A DNA stretch of 60,000 bases from Diphasiastrum complanatum (GCA_029204225.1 CM055102.1:37878585-37938584), one strand, 5' to 3'; positions 1-11,128 are shown, counted from the stretch's first letter. Numbers and translations are program-made. The notes: a model not told the origin generated them from the sequence alone.

Positions 1-2
1 TC

Positions 3-405
3 GTTCTTCGCTTCGATACAGTTATGATGGGCTTTGCTACTATGCAATGTCAGATTGATTCTTTACAGCCTCATGGTCTTGGTAAAGCTCCTGTTTTTCT
101 TTCATTTGGGACTCCCCCTCCATTGGGATTTCCATCTTCCTCTGCTGGTCCGCCTGGTGGTGGACCGTTCATTCCACCTAGCCCACCTCCTGGTTTCTTT
201 TCACGTCCCCCACTTCCTGAGCCACACTTTGCTCGAGACTTTCATAATAGGGTACAACTTGCTACCTATTCCGGTTCCTCTGAGGGGAACTTATTAGAGA
301 ATTGGTTTGCTAAGCTTGACACATATTTTCAGATCTACCCTAAGACTGATCCTCAGAAGATCCAGTTGGCTGCTTTACATTTAGATGGACGCGCCGCCAC
401 GTGGT
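3..405 (+). pseudogene. Ty3 gag, N-terminal part (frame 1 of a broken gene)
   Basis: Reads in from the left edge without its start codon. It matches the gag of the element at 26440: a helical segment (FDTVMMGF), a Pro/Ser-rich linker, then the conserved gag core around YSGSSEGNLLENWFAKLDTY and LAALHLDGRAATWW. Just after TWW about 17 bases present in the complete copy are missing, which shifts the frame; the gene continues in another frame from 401. Gag forms the retrotransposon capsid. This copy is not translatable as one protein. Confidence 0.8.
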
Positions 406-1702
406 GGCAGATCGGGAAGGGCTCCATATATGGCATACCTTTCGCCGTGACCTCCGTCATGCTATGATTGATCCTCAGTGGCTCGACCGCCAACGCGATA
501 CATTCCGTAGTCTCACTCAGACCAGTGACCTTGCTTTTTATACAAATCAGTTTATGGAGCTTTTTTATTTTTTCACAGATCTACCGCCCACTGAGCTTAT
601 TTTTTATTACATTGCTGGGATTTGTGGTGCCTTACGTTATGATGTTTTTTCCTTCCGTCCTCCCACACATGTTGAGGCGATGTCTCTTGCCAGTACTTTA
701 CAGCACAAGTACTCTAACACCCTTCCTTCCCGCTTCTCTCGACCCCGTCCTTCTCCTTCATCTTTTCTCGCTATGTCCACCCCTACACCTGCCCCTTCAG
801 TTCCAGTTCCTTGCATTGTGGACCCTCGACCTGCTTTTGTCCGACGTTACACGTCTGCAGAGTTTGCTGACCTTCAGGATCCTATATCACACAGTTTGAG
901 CGAGTTGCCTGATTTACTTGAGATAGTTATTGATCTACCTGAGCTCGTCATTGTATCCCATAGTGAGTCAGAGTCACATATACAGGTTCCTACTGATGCT
1001 GATTCACATATACAGGTTGCGGCTGATATGGTCCTTGATACTGACATAGCATGCTATGACCTTATTGATGATGCTGTTCCATGCTTTGATATTGTTGTTG
1101 AGTACTTTGATGCTACTCGTGTTCCTGAGTGCCATGCTATAGATGTTGTCGCCTATGCTCCTTATTTCGATATTATTCATGGGTCTACGGTTTCAGATGC
1201 TTTGGCTACTCCAGTAGATCTCCATATGGCATACGGTTATACATTTCATGATGGTCCTATTGTATACTCACTAGCTGATTTTGTTGATACCCGTCTAGAT
1301 GAGTATGCGGTTCTTCTAGATGCATATTTAGGCCAGAACTTATCAGTTGATGCTTCTGTTATTATGCCTATGTATGTTGTTCCATTTGTGGATCATATTA
1401 TTCTAGATGCGGGGCGAGAGTATATCGCTTTAGTGGATACAGGCAGTACACATTCATTTATTAGCAGTTACATTTCCACCAGGATTCGTGCTACACTTGT
1501 TCCTGCTTCCCAGCCTCTCAGTGTTGAGGTTGCTCGTTCCCATTCTTTTCCCAGTTCTCAGATGATTCAGGGCTTGGATTATCGCATTGGTGATTTTTCT
1601 GGTCAGGCAGATTTCTACATCATTTCTCTGAAGCACTATGACATTATTTTTGGTGCAGCTTGGTTCTCTTCACTTGGTATTGCTGCTGTGGATCTCTCTT
1701 AG
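401..1702 (+). pseudogene. Gag C-terminal part + novel Asp/aromatic segment + aspartic protease
   Basis: A 433-codon open frame with three parts. Residues about 1-157 continue gag (FRRDLRHAMIDPQWL to FVRRYTSAEFADLQ). Exactly where the complete copy has its CCHC zinc knuckle, this one instead has about 170 residues rich in Asp, Val, Tyr and His, with motifs VSHSESESHIQV, ECHAIDVVAY, YTFHDG and LLDAYLGQNL. It then joins an aspartic protease (ALVDTGSTHSFISS, about 1425-1465) running to a stop at 1700-1702; protease homology continues past the stop to about 1830 (GKQFMRSLPKA). The insert resembles only the open frame at 15047-16618 in this window. Its function is unknown. Confidence 0.7.
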
Positions 1703-1829
1703 CAGACACTTTCCTTTACTCATGTTGGTCAGCATCATTCACTTGCTGGTATTGATTCCCAGGGTGACTATCAGTTGGTTACCGGGAAGCAGTTTATGCG
1801 TAGCCTGCCAAAGGCTCAGATCTTCTAAA

Positions 1830-2753
1830 CATTCAGAGTACATCACTTGCTGCTTCAGTTTCACCATTCGTGGGTCCTCTTCCTCAGGTTGATGCTCCTT
1901 CGGATTTACAGGTTGTTGCTGTGTGCCTTGTGCCTATATGCCTTGATTAATAGATATTGTATTCAGTGGTCATTCCTGGTTTCATTGATATTCAGGCTGT
2001 ATACCTTGGTGGTATTTCTACTATTGCTTTTGCGCATACCTCAGATAGCCCTCCTGGTTCGGTGGTTGGTGCAGTATCTTCTCCATTGGTCTCTATATCT
2101 CCATCTCTTGAGTCCGTTATGGCTGATGTTCCTGCTAATTTCTATGGGGTTCTTCACGGGTCCACGTTTGATGGTTCCCTCGCTATTGGTGATCAGGTTG
2201 TCTACTTTCGCTTTACTCCATGGATCTCTGCTTGAGGTTTGTGAACCGCCTCATGATATTTCTACGGTTCCTTACATGATTTATGCGCCTTTGGCCCTTA
2301 CCGTTACACATTTTCCATCCAAGGATATTTGCGAGATGGTCACTATTACTTATCTAGGGTGGGATCTTTCTAGATGAGTATACGGGCATCCTTCAGTCTC
2401 CTTGTGTTTCTACATATAGGTTTGCTGCAGTCCATGCCGATGCTATGGATATATGGCATTCATGGTTATTACATATAGCTTGGTTTCCATTTGGACCTGT
2501 TGATTGGTGCTGGTTTTTCCATATTACTGATCACCTATGGTGCAGATATCTCTATGATTATGCATTTGGCTCTCTATCTGTTCCTTGGATTGTTGCTCAT
2601 TGTCAGGCTTGGCATATCCTGATGGCTTGGGTTATTGCCTCCGTTCCAGCTACTGTTTGTCTAGGTGATCTTCAGATTCCCCGTCATTTCAGGTTGCTCC
2701 ATATCGCTTGGTCTCCTTTGTTCTGGTTTTCCGAGACCATCAGAGTACCTTGA
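1830..2753 (+). pseudogene. Decayed C-terminal part of the novel Trp-rich coding region
   Basis: After the protease remnant, coding potential breaks up over several frames. The segment 1957-2232 contains HGSTFDGS, echoing the FHDG motif of the novel insert. The segment 2445-2753 is Trp/His/Leu-rich (WHSWLLHIAWFPF, SVPATVCLGDLQIP) and ends in IRVP-stop. The element at 15047 has SVPAILCQGDLPQFPWHSW and the same ending, so this is a decayed copy of that protein. I recognise no known domain; the Trp-rich stretches are hydrophobic but not clear membrane helices. Confidence 0.55.
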
Positions 2754-2885
2754 GAGAGTTCCTTCTCCTCTCTTGGATAGTTTTTGGGAATGTTGCCGCC
2801 ATATACTTCAGTATTGCTCATATGTGCTTTGATACTCATTCTCAGCGTGGATATTGATCTGATGCTTGCTACGTCATATGCAAGA

Positions 2886-4036
2886 GAGATTTAAGTACAC
2901 ACCAGGCGCACAAGTGAGGAATAGAAGAAATGCACTAGAACGAGGAACAAGATCCCCAGTGAGCATATGACACGTGTCCCTTTGACCAGTCAATTGTCCA
3001 ATTTTTTTGGAGGGCAGTTCAACGCCTCTAAATTAAGACCCAATACTCCATACCAATTACAAGCAGGTCAACAAGTTAAATAAAACCTGCTATTTACATT
3101 TTTTTTACAAAACACCACAGGCCGGTGTGAGCCATTTCAATATTTACAATTTACAAGTTCAACGTGTTCACAGTGAGGCAGGAATATAAGTACGTGACAA
3201 TGAGCATGCAACATCATGCTATTTTTCCATCATTGTAGTAGAGCATATGAATTTCTTAAATTCCTACATGTTATTAAAGCATGTAAGAACATGCTTTATT
3301 TCCAATGAATAGGCCATATGAACTTTGCGGCATAACTATTGTTAGCACACCAATGGGATGTCATAAGAATGTCAAATAAAGGCATGCATATGTCTATTCG
3401 ATGGCTAGAGCATGCCATGACAATTTTGATGAATGCAAAGAGAGACCAAGCTAGTAAAATAGCTTAGGAGCTTAACAAAAATGCAGTTGAAGATTAATTC
3501 TTAGACTAAAGATACTTTAAGATGACTTTGTAAACTAGGAATACCCCAATAGCAACAAGCAATATAGATTTGGGCTAGCATTGATCTTATCAGAATCCTT
3601 CATGAAGCGTGTAGATTATTTTCAATGACCTTTATGCCATATGATGTATAGAATGGATGTAATATTAATACTTTGGGACTCTCACGGACTTTGTAACATA
3701 TTGCAACAACCCCAATGTATTGTTTCAATTAATATATGTAAACAATAGACTCTTAATGATGGAATTTGAGTAACATTTTTAGAAGAACAACTCTACATTT
3801 AAGTGTATGAGGATGATGTAAGTATTCTTCTTGATGGACTTGATTGATCTCTTTATTTCAAGTGCTTTTATTGTGGCAAAAAGGGTCATTTTGCTAATGA
3901 GTGCTATAAAGCAGTGCCCTGAATTCTACCTAGGATACTTTCACCTAGTATGCTGGTCTTATGTAACTCGATTGACTTACTAAATTTGATGCGCCACTTA
4001 ATTGGACCCACTTGGTCTACTTTGACATACTGCTGA
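2886..4036. other. Non-coding / unclassified, AT-rich
   Basis: No continuous coding region is visible. The only recognisable piece is the zinc-knuckle remnant annotated at 3863-3904. The stretch lies upstream of the first visible AAR2 exon, so it is probably intron or 5' flank of that gene filled with old repeat debris. Confidence 0.4.
3863..3904 (+). pseudogene. CCHC zinc-knuckle remnant of a retrotransposon gag
   Basis: The 14 codons read CFYCGKKGHFANEC, a perfect C-x2-C-x4-H-x4-C zinc knuckle, followed by YK. Such knuckles close the gag (nucleocapsid) of Ty1/copia and Ty3 elements and bind genomic RNA. Flanking codons contain stops, so this is an isolated relic; the style is copia-like but the family is not certain. 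Confidence 0.55.
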
Positions 4037-4458
4037 AGTTACGAATAGAGCCACAACTGATCTAGAGCTAAGCTATGAAAGCATCACATAAGCAAGACTT
4101 AAGCTATGAAAGTAGCACACGACTTAACCCTAGAAAGCAGGAAAGAGAGAGATTAAGGAGACTAAAGAGAGAGATCAATATCATCACCTGAATAACAAAT
4201 GAGACAATTTCCCTACTTATAGCCAAGAGGAAGCCCTAAAAGGAAGCTTCCGGTGGCTAGGGCCCAACTGGGAGGGAAAATAGTGCGCCCTCCAAGAAGG
4301 CCCCCACTCTCCAGTAATATGTCCAAATGGCCTAATAATGAGTAATAAGGCCAAAGGCCAACCATATAGTCTAAGTGTCACTAATGAATAAAAAAGGGCC
4401 CAAGGCCTGAGTATAATGTAAATGGACGCGGCGAATGTAATGAGCCGAGTCCGTAACT
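4037..4458 (-). repeat. 3' LTR of the deleted chromovirus
   Basis: In element orientation it begins AGTTACGGACTCGGCTC and ends TTCGTAACT, the AGTTA...TAACT inverted termini of this LTR family. The polypurine tract lies just outside it on the internal side (plus-strand ctccctgg from 4459). Plus-strand 4058-4130 holds the short duplicated block (aagcaagacttaagctatgaaag type) also found in the LTRs at 12839 and 16919. Confidence 0.85.
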
Positions 4459-6380
4459 CTCCCTGGCACCAAAAATAGACCCAACTGCCGAAAAGAAACT
4501 GGATCAAATAGCAGCAAACCCTGGTGCATCAACAACTAGAACAACATTTGATGTAGAGGAATCAACAAGTACATCAAGAGCACGAGCCTGATCCGCAAGT
4601 GATGGTGTATGATAAAAGACATCAATAGGCTCCCATGTGGCCTCCTCAATAGGACGACCATCCCACTGGACAACTGAATCTGCCGGCGGCGTCGACTATG
4701 GTATAGACGAACCTGTAATATAGCAGCAGGTAAAAATGGAAATAACTCTGGAGCAGTAGGAAACTCAGCATCACAAGGAGCGTCATCCTCAATAGCAGCA
4801 CGTAATAAACTGACATGGAATACATCACAGGCGCGTATGGAAGCAGGAAGCTGTAAGTGATATGTAACTAGACTAAGAACCTCCAAAATGCGATAAGGCC
4901 CATAATAACGTGGTGCAAGCTTCTCAGTAGAAGCATGGCCCTGGACAAAATGATGATGTGCAAACCGTAGGCGTAGATAAACTGTATCTCCAAGCTGAAA
5001 CTCAACATGGCGGCGGTGACGATCAACTGAGGTCTGATAACGCTGCTGAACATGCTGTAAATGAGAACTGGCCCGGGTAATAAGCTCTCGAGCACCTGAT
5101 AGAAAAGATGCAAGTGTGACAGGTGTATCCTCAGGAGGGAGAGGAATGCCGGGTAAAAGAAGTGCATAGCCATGAGCATCCGACAACAATTGGGAACGGA
5201 TACCCAAGGAACTAGGAATACAAAGAGAATCATAACGATAAAGACGGTTGTCAACAATGGAGTAAACCCGACGAGGACGGGACGAAACAAGTGGGGCATC
5301 ACGAAAATCAGAACATGTAAGGTATGCTGCAGGTAGATCATCAAACCATGTAGTAAGTAGAAACGAGTGTATTCAACAAAGCTGGAAGACGAGATTTTGC
5401 ATCAGCAACAGTGTTAGCACGACCAGGACGATACAATATGGAAAAATTAAAAGACTGTAAAAACTGCAACCAACGAAATTGGCGATCACTAAGGTCACGT
5501 TGAGAAAACAGATAACATAAAGATTGGTGATCAGTAATAATGTCAAATGGAACTCGATAAAGATAATGACGCCACTTCTTAAGAGCATAGACAATAGCAA
5601 GAAGCTTCATGCACAAAATAACGTTGCTCATAAGAGCGAAGACGACGCGACTCATAAGCAATAATGCATTGTGACTGGCGAAGTAAAGCACCCAAACCAA
5701 CATTACTAGCATCAATCTCAACAAGAAACTTCTGATCAAACTATGGTAATCACATAACGGCAGCATCAACAACAACACGACGAAGAGTATCAAACGCCGA
5801 CTGACAATCAGAAGTCCAAAGAAAAGTACTAGACTTCTTCAAAAGTGCATGAAGAGGAGCTGCAATAGTGGCAAAATGAGGAACTAGACGACGAAGGTGA
5901 GTGGCTAACCCAAGGAACATACGAACATGATGAATATCAGTTGGTATAGGCCAATCCTGGATGGCCTGAACCTTATGAGGAACCAGACGAATGTGTCCAT
6001 TACAAACAAGAAAACCAAGAAACTCGATCTCGGCAACAACAAGAGAACATTTAGACAACTTAGCAAATAACTGGTGATGTACAAGTAACTGAAATATAGA
6101 GGAAAGATGGGAAACGTGCTCAACAAGAGACTGTCTAAAAATAAGAATATCATCAAAATAAACCAAGACACAATGACCAAGAAGTGGATGCATGACGTTA
6201 TTCATCACATTCTAGAACGTAGGAGGGTCATTAGTAACACCAAAAGGAAGCACACGAAATTCATATAAACCAAGATGAGTACGAAAAATAGTCTTATGTT
6301 CGTTAGAAGGGTGCATCTTGTTTTAGTAATATCCCGAACGAAGGTCTATCTTGGAAAAGATTTTAGAGGTACCAAGCTGT
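4459..6380 (-). pseudogene. Chromovirus pol remnant: RT, RNase H, integrase C-terminus, chromodomain
   Basis: Reading leftward from 6380: RT beginning near the QLGTSKIFSKIDL position, with FDD active site (VLVYFDDILIF, about 6160), RNase H with intact KKWRHYLYR (about 5575) and TDHQSL, then a few residues before the integrase zinc finger. From SDAH the frame jumps directly to GYALLLPGIPLPPEDTP, omitting the whole H2C2 finger and DDE core. The C-terminal part ([27 protein letters not shown]) and chromodomain-like tail (YHSRRRRQIQ to about 4600) follow. Several frameshifts break it. Chromodomains of this family target insertion to chromatin. Confidence 0.8.
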
Positions 6381-6402
6381 GTAATGAGCCGAGTCCATAA
6401 CT

Positions 6403-7673
6403 GTTGATTCAGGCCGACTTGGAACTCTTCAACATGCTGCTGAGTCTGGCTTGATTGAGACTCATTGTCATATTTTTACTTACACTTAGTGATTACAATG
6501 CATTCAAAGGCTTTTTCCCATCAAAACTTTATAAAAGAGATGGAAAATAAACTGGAGAAAATTTCTTGTACGTGCCAGGGGTCTAACATTGCTCTTGGAC
6601 TGGGTGCAAGTTTCACTTAATCGCTTAAGATCTACTGTTGATCAGGAGGAGTTGCAGCTGAATAGGGCTATGTCCAAACTTTGAAGTATCTTTATGTCAC
6701 GATCTTAGAATAAATAATTCATATGACAATGGAAGTGGATCAGTGACAGGTGGAGAAAGGAAAGTATATAAATAATATTCTTATCGAGGATAAGGGAAGA
6801 AGTGACATAATGGGGAAGAATATGCTTTTTGGGAAAAGTATCTTTGGGCTGAAGAGAGAAGTAGGAGACTTCAGTTTCAAGTGTACGTCCTTCGAGTGGG
6901 ATATGATGTTCTGTAGTTGTGGATTTGTATCTTGAGCTTGTACATTCATCATACTCCTCGAGAAACTTGAATTTCATTTACCAAAGAGGCATTTAATGAA
7001 CTAGGAGTGGAATGTCATGGGTGCTGGTAGACATGTCAGTAAGCTATCATTTATTGGGAGTGGACCGCACAAACCAAGCCAAACAACTGTAAGTAGGAAC
7101 TCCAATAGAGTGTGCAAAACCAGGTAGCAAGATTTTCACATTTGTAATTTACTTCTGCGGAGAATGTCAGTGAGCAAAAGGTTCAAAATCACTCGATTTC
7201 AGTGAGATTGAGCCTTGAATAAGCTGTACATCAGATTTCCTTTTTAATCACCAAACCAATAACAATTAGAAGCGGATTTGAAGAGTCTTTAGGGTTCCTG
7301 ACACCATCGATGAGAATTCTCAGCTTGTAATCATTCTTGAACATGTTGCTTTTTGCTTCCACGGTGGTGTTTAAGACCTGGAAAATGAACTCGAGGGCAG
7401 TTTTCTTAGTTGTAGATGCTGAAGATAAAATATCATAAAGAATTCTTGTATCTATATGACCAAAGATGATGAATTTTCGGGAAATTTGGGTAGGAAAGCT
7501 GACAAAAGTGAGAATGTGACAACAAACATCATTAGACAGTGGGCACATTCAGTTTACGTTCAAGACTAGAAATCATGCGGACAGCTAATTATTTGTCCTA
7601 GGAACTTACTGTGGAAGGCTGTGTCGTTTCACAAAATCTCTATGTATCCTTACGTGTTTTTTTTTCTTTGCAG
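6403..7673. other. Intron or 5' flank of AAR2; mostly unclassified
   Basis: Lies between the element at 4037-6402 and the first visible AAR2 exon. Apart from a possible copia pol relic on the minus strand (6740-6977), I see no gene. The 3' end has a long pyrimidine run (7655-7670) and CAG at 7671-7673, a typical plant 3' splice site. No upstream AAR2 exon was recognised here. Confidence 0.45.
6740..6977 (-). pseudogene. Possible copia pol linker relic
   Basis: A minus-strand open stretch reads KFKFLEEYDECTSSRYKS and continues PLEGRTLETEVSYFS. Its style resembles the region between integrase and RT of Ty1/copia polyproteins, but no catalytic motif is present. It could equally be a chance open frame. 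Confidence 0.2.
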
Positions 7674-7756
7674 ATGTTTACAACAGGTCCAAAATTTAAA
7701 GGTGTGAAGATGATTCCTCCTGGACCACATTTTGTTTACTACAGCTCTGCAAGCAG
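7674..7756 (+). CDS. AAR2: AAR2 splicing factor, internal exon
   Basis: The 83-nt exon encodes MFTTGPKFKGVKMIPPGP followed by HFVYYSSAS and two bases of the next codon. The GPKFKGVKMIPPG-H-F block is the hallmark of the AAR2 N-terminal domain. AAR2 is a conserved protein that binds Prp8 and keeps U5 snRNP in a precursor state in the cytoplasm before nuclear maturation. The exon has a strong acceptor (pyrimidine run plus CAG) and a CAG|GTGTGG donor. It starts in phase 0 and ends with two bases of a codon, completed by the exon at 18872. Its first codon is ATG, but by family length this is internal; the earlier exon was not found and probably lies left of the window. Confidence 0.85.
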
Positions 7757-8563
7757 GTGTGGATTATTTCATCCTGGTAAATTATAACCCCTAGACAAAT
7801 ATCGCTTATTTCAAATTCTATTGAGGCTTATTATGTATAGCCACTAAATTGAATTGAATCAGTTGTGGGGAATGATAAATGAACTCATTTTGTCTCTGCT
7901 CTGAGACGTGCTCAGAAAAGTTACTAAATATTTTAGAAGCGAGATGTTCTAGTAGGTGCAATTCTTTAGAAAGTAACATGGTGCTTGTGGGAAAGAGTTT
8001 TATTTGGAGTTTAGTCATCATGTTGTAGCTAGAGCATCTTGGCAAGTTCGCATGAACATTCTAAATCAAATTTGGCACATAGTCATGCAATATAACCAAG
8101 TTAAAAAAGAGAAGTGTAATTCAGAGGATTAGATAGACATGTTTTTGAAGAAAATGCATCTTTGTTCTTTGAAGTTATGAGCCTGTTACACAGCAAAACA
8201 AGCATTGATGTACGGTTATGATATATGTCTGACTTAGTCAATGGAATTTTTAGCAAGTGGCTTGTTGGTCCCCTCTTTACTGTGGGATACCTATGTTCTC
8301 GTAGAATCTCTCTGTGAACATTCTAGATAACTGCTTTGAAGCAACTTCTATGGAAATGGGTGATGTTGAGAACATCAAACAAACTAGCTCTATTGGTAGA
8401 ACATAGGTTTCCTGCTTGAAGTTCTCTAACAGTTTCTTTAGTGGAACTAGATGCAAGTGTCCAATCTGCAGTGGTTTTTTGAGAGAAGGCTTTGGTCTAC
8501 CTTTCTAATATGCGTTCTTTATAAATGTCAACTTGTTTAAAATGTTCCTAGCAATGTGCTATC

Positions 8564-9008
8564 TGTAGGAAATCAAAGTGCCAAGATCTTTCTCACATTC
8601 AATCTCCATATACAAGAAAAAGAAGAAGAACAGGAAGAGGGAGAGGGTTAGGCGCCCTCAAGGAGAATGTAGTAGCAATGCTTGAAAGGGAATGAATCAC
8701 AAATGAACACTGGGTACATATAAATAGGCCTTCCAAGGGCCTAGACTCTTCCAAACCCTAAGTTCTAGAAGCTTCCAAGACCCACTACTAATTATAGGGC
8801 ACCCCCAAAAGTCAAGATAGGGTCTCTTAACATAATTAGACTTTACTTGGACCCACGAATTACTACTGGACCAAAATTGGGTCCAACTCAACTAAAACTG
8901 ACTTAACATGGTCTAAATAATAAACCTAACCCATGGTTACACAAGTCTCGACCTTTTGGGTCAAAGTAACCTATGGGAAACTAACATTATCATTTATTAC
9001 TTCTAACA
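8564..9008 (-). repeat. 3' LTR of copia-like element copy 1
   Basis: In element orientation it runs TGTTAGAAGTAATAAATG to GATTTCCTACA, i.e. canonical TG...CA ends, unlike the chromovirus LTRs in this window. A TATA-like box (minus CCTATTTATATG) lies at about 8716-8728. It includes the GGCGCC motif near 8651. Confidence 0.85.
8716..8728 (-). promoter_or_regulatory. TATA-like box in copia-type LTR
   Basis: The minus strand reads CCTATTTATATGT, an AT-rich box in the position expected for an LTR promoter. It is conserved in the LTRs near 11270, 47177 and 49830. Confidence 0.4.
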
Positions 9009-9198
9009 CCCTCCTTAAATGATAATGTAAAAAACATAACCTGACATGAAGTATGAAAAATTGCAACAAAAATGCAAAGTGTTGCATGCTGCCCAAAACT
9101 CCATGTAGCCGAAAAAGAAAAGATGTAGCTTGTTGTCCAAGCTTAATGCCGCCAAAAAAAAAAAACTTCAGCTTGAAGTAGTCGAAGTAGCCAAAATC

Positions 9199-10362
9199 TC
9201 AGCCCCAATCATGCCCGATGTAGAAGAGATGTAGAATACGAAGTGCAGTAGCATCAAGTCGAAGAGTGAAGAAAAGCATGCTCCATCTAAAGTAGGTAAC
9301 CAAAAAACCAACCACAAGCCGAAATATGGATTTGCAATCCATCAATGGTTCCCACATGATTCCATAAGTCTTCTTACCACAAGAAACATAAAGAAGAGTA
9401 TGATACTCTTTTACCATCACATCCTCTCGAATCTTACTATCAATGATCTGCTCACCAACACTAGGTAAGACAACACCGTCATCATAAGAAGTAAGCATCA
9501 AAACATGAAAATCAGCATAAGGTACTGATTTTGGTGAGGCATGTGTGTTTCCTCCAAGGTAAAAAGATGCTTTGCTATTCCGCAAAGACTCGGACAACCA
9601 ACAAGAGGCTGTAACAGGCTGTCCAACAGCCACAAAATTACCAACACTTTGCTCTCCAAAGTGTTCCAAATGTGGACCTTGCTGTCCAAAAACCTTCCGC
9701 AAGCCGTTCCCGATGCATAATAGGATGCTCATGATGTAACATAGGCTGAAAATGATCAATAAACCATGGCTGAATCTGGTGTCCACCATCTTCAAGAAAA
9801 AAACCAACAGCTTGCCACTTTGAACACTCAAAAAATCCAGCAACACGCCACTTTGAACCAATGTACTGACTGACATGATTTTTTCCCCTCCTCCATTAGT
9901 ACAAAATGGCTTCAAAGAATGCTTGATTTCAGCCTTTTCCAAAACATTATCTTGAGAAGCTTGCTCATAAAGTTCTTCACTAATGCATCCATCATTTGCA
10001 ACAAATGGCTCAAGAGAAGAAGAATGCTTTACCATACCAACATTCTGATGCAAACTTGTACTTGTAGAAAGACAATGATCAAACTTTGCATGACTTTGCT
10101 CTTCTACCTTTAAAGAGGATGAAGTAGAGAGGAGAAAGCATGATGATGAATCCTTTATGTGGTACATCTTTAAAAGTGTTTCCCAAGCACTTTTAGAGGT
10201 CTTGCAAAATCTTAAATGATATAAGATAGATCTTGTTACCGATAAAATCTTGATCACCACGTCGATGCAAAATCTCAGCTTGCAACTCCATGAAGAATAG
10301 TTGGTGCCATCCAACATATCTTCACCTGAACAATTACGAATGGCTCCCAAATCTCTTGCCAT
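9199..10362 (-). CDS. Non-autonomous copia-like element ORF, gag-like N-terminus (387 aa)
   Basis: Begins MARDLGAIRNCSGEDM, then LDGTNYSSWSCKLRF and SAWETLLKMY. These match the LxGxNYxxW...SAxxxWxxL pattern at the start of Ty1/copia gag (the UBN2-type capsid domain), so residues about 15-80 are gag-like. Residues 80-387 do not resemble protease, integrase or RT; they include a hydrophobic patch (FSLCYIMSILLCIGNGL, about 205-221) and end LFYIGHDWG. The same frame exists in the copy at 47655-48817 with one shift. It may be a reduced gag fused to unrelated sequence. The uninterrupted length here suggests recent activity or recent coding constraint. Function of the C-terminal part is unknown. Confidence 0.6.
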   Translation of the reverse strand: MARDLGAIRNCSGEDMLDGTNYSSWSCKLRFCIDVVIKILSVTRSILYHLRFCKTSKSAWETLLKMYHIKDSSSCFLLSTSSSLKVEEQSHAKFDHCLSTSTSLHQNVGMVKHSSSLEPFVANDGCISEELYEQASQDNVLEKAEIKHSLKPFCTNGGGEKIMSVSTLVQSGVLLDFLSVQSGKLLVFFLKMVDTRFSHGLLIIFSLCYIMSILLCIGNGLRKVFGQQGPHLEHFGEQSVGNFVAVGQPVTASCWLSESLRNSKASFYLGGNTHASPKSVPYADFHVLMLTSYDDGVVLPSVGEQIIDSKIREDVMVKEYHTLLYVSCGKKTYGIMWEPLMDCKSIFRLVVGFLVTYFRWSMLFFTLRLDATALRILHLFYIGHDWG

Positions 10363-11128
10363 AAGAACCAGCCAAGAAAATAAACTTTTTCAAACCCTAA
10401 ATGTGCCCTAAAAGACACAAAAACCAGCAAGTATCAAATCTGACAAATCAGCACCGGAATGTGTGGAAACCACACATTAGATGGATGTAGGAACTCGCCC
10501 TCCTACAAGCCTTGTGTGCTGAAAATTTCAGCTTGAAATTGCATTACAGACTCAAAAACCAGCAAGCAAAGAATCAGGTTAGCCTCCAACAAAGCTTTTT
10601 TCGGAACCCTTCTTTCTTGCCAAAAAGTGTGAACAATACACACACTGATAGGGCTGTTGCAACACCCTACAAATGGTAATATGCTGTCCAATTTTCAGCC
10701 TCGGAATGTGATCGGATCATCACAAAAAAATTAGCGCCTTCTTCCACACCTGGAAACAAGCAAAAAGAAGCGGATCTTCACTTTGTAAAATCAGCAAGGG
10801 TGCTGATTTTTCAGCCAAATCAAAAGAATAGAAATTGCTTGTAGATGGGCGCCCTCCTGCAAAGGAGCAAATCTGAAAAATAGGGCAGCAGCGGACCAAC
10901 GGAAGTAGGATAAACCTACACGGATGTGGGCGACCTAAAGGAAGCCCCGAAGAAGATAATTAATGGCGCCTTCCTGCAACCTGAAAAATCAGCAAACAAC
11001 AACCTGATTTTTGGGCGCCCAAAATCCTGTTATCTTCTTTGATGTGTGGCGCCCTCCTGCAAAACGGAAAAGAGTAAAAAAAAATGGATCTTCACTCCAG
11101 AAAATCAGCAAAGGCGTTGAATTTTTGT
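10363..11128 (-). other. Leader (5' untranslated region) of copia-like element copy 1
   Basis: Non-coding region between the truncated 5' LTR and the 387-codon frame. It contains four GGCGCC palindromes (near 10850, 10966, 11014 and 11049), several followed by CTCCTGC or similar. The primer-binding site seen in the other copy is missing because about 110 bases are deleted at 11128/11129. Confidence 0.6.

Larger units (their letters stand above)
1..2885 (+). mobile_element. Decayed Ty3/gypsy-derived element with novel insert, 5' end outside window
   Basis: The sequence opens inside a gag gene related to the near-complete element at 25067-31607 and runs through gag, an Asp/aromatic-rich segment, an aspartic protease, and a Trp-rich tail ending in a stop at 2751-2753. 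No RT, RNase H or integrase follows the protease. The tail shares its last residues (IRVP then stop) and the following bases with the open frame at 15047-16618, so the two belong to one non-autonomous family. Similarity fades near 2885 and no 3' LTR is seen, so the 3' end is probably truncated. Confidence 0.75.
4037..6402 (-). mobile_element. Internally deleted chromovirus (Ty3/gypsy), minus strand
   Basis: Right boundary: 22 bases identical to the LTR start of the 25067 element (6381-6402) abut RT sequence directly, so the rest of the 5' LTR, the leader, gag, protease and the start of RT are deleted. Left boundary: a complete 3' LTR at 4037-4458. Flanks are gctga (4032-4036) and gttga (6403-6407), a 5-bp target duplication with one mismatch, showing that the termini are original. 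A second internal deletion removes the integrase core. Confidence 0.85.

Noticed and set aside
9919-10113. Plus-strand open frame opposite the copia-like ORF
   Set aside because: Antisense shadow of the gag-like frame, which is conserved in the second copy.
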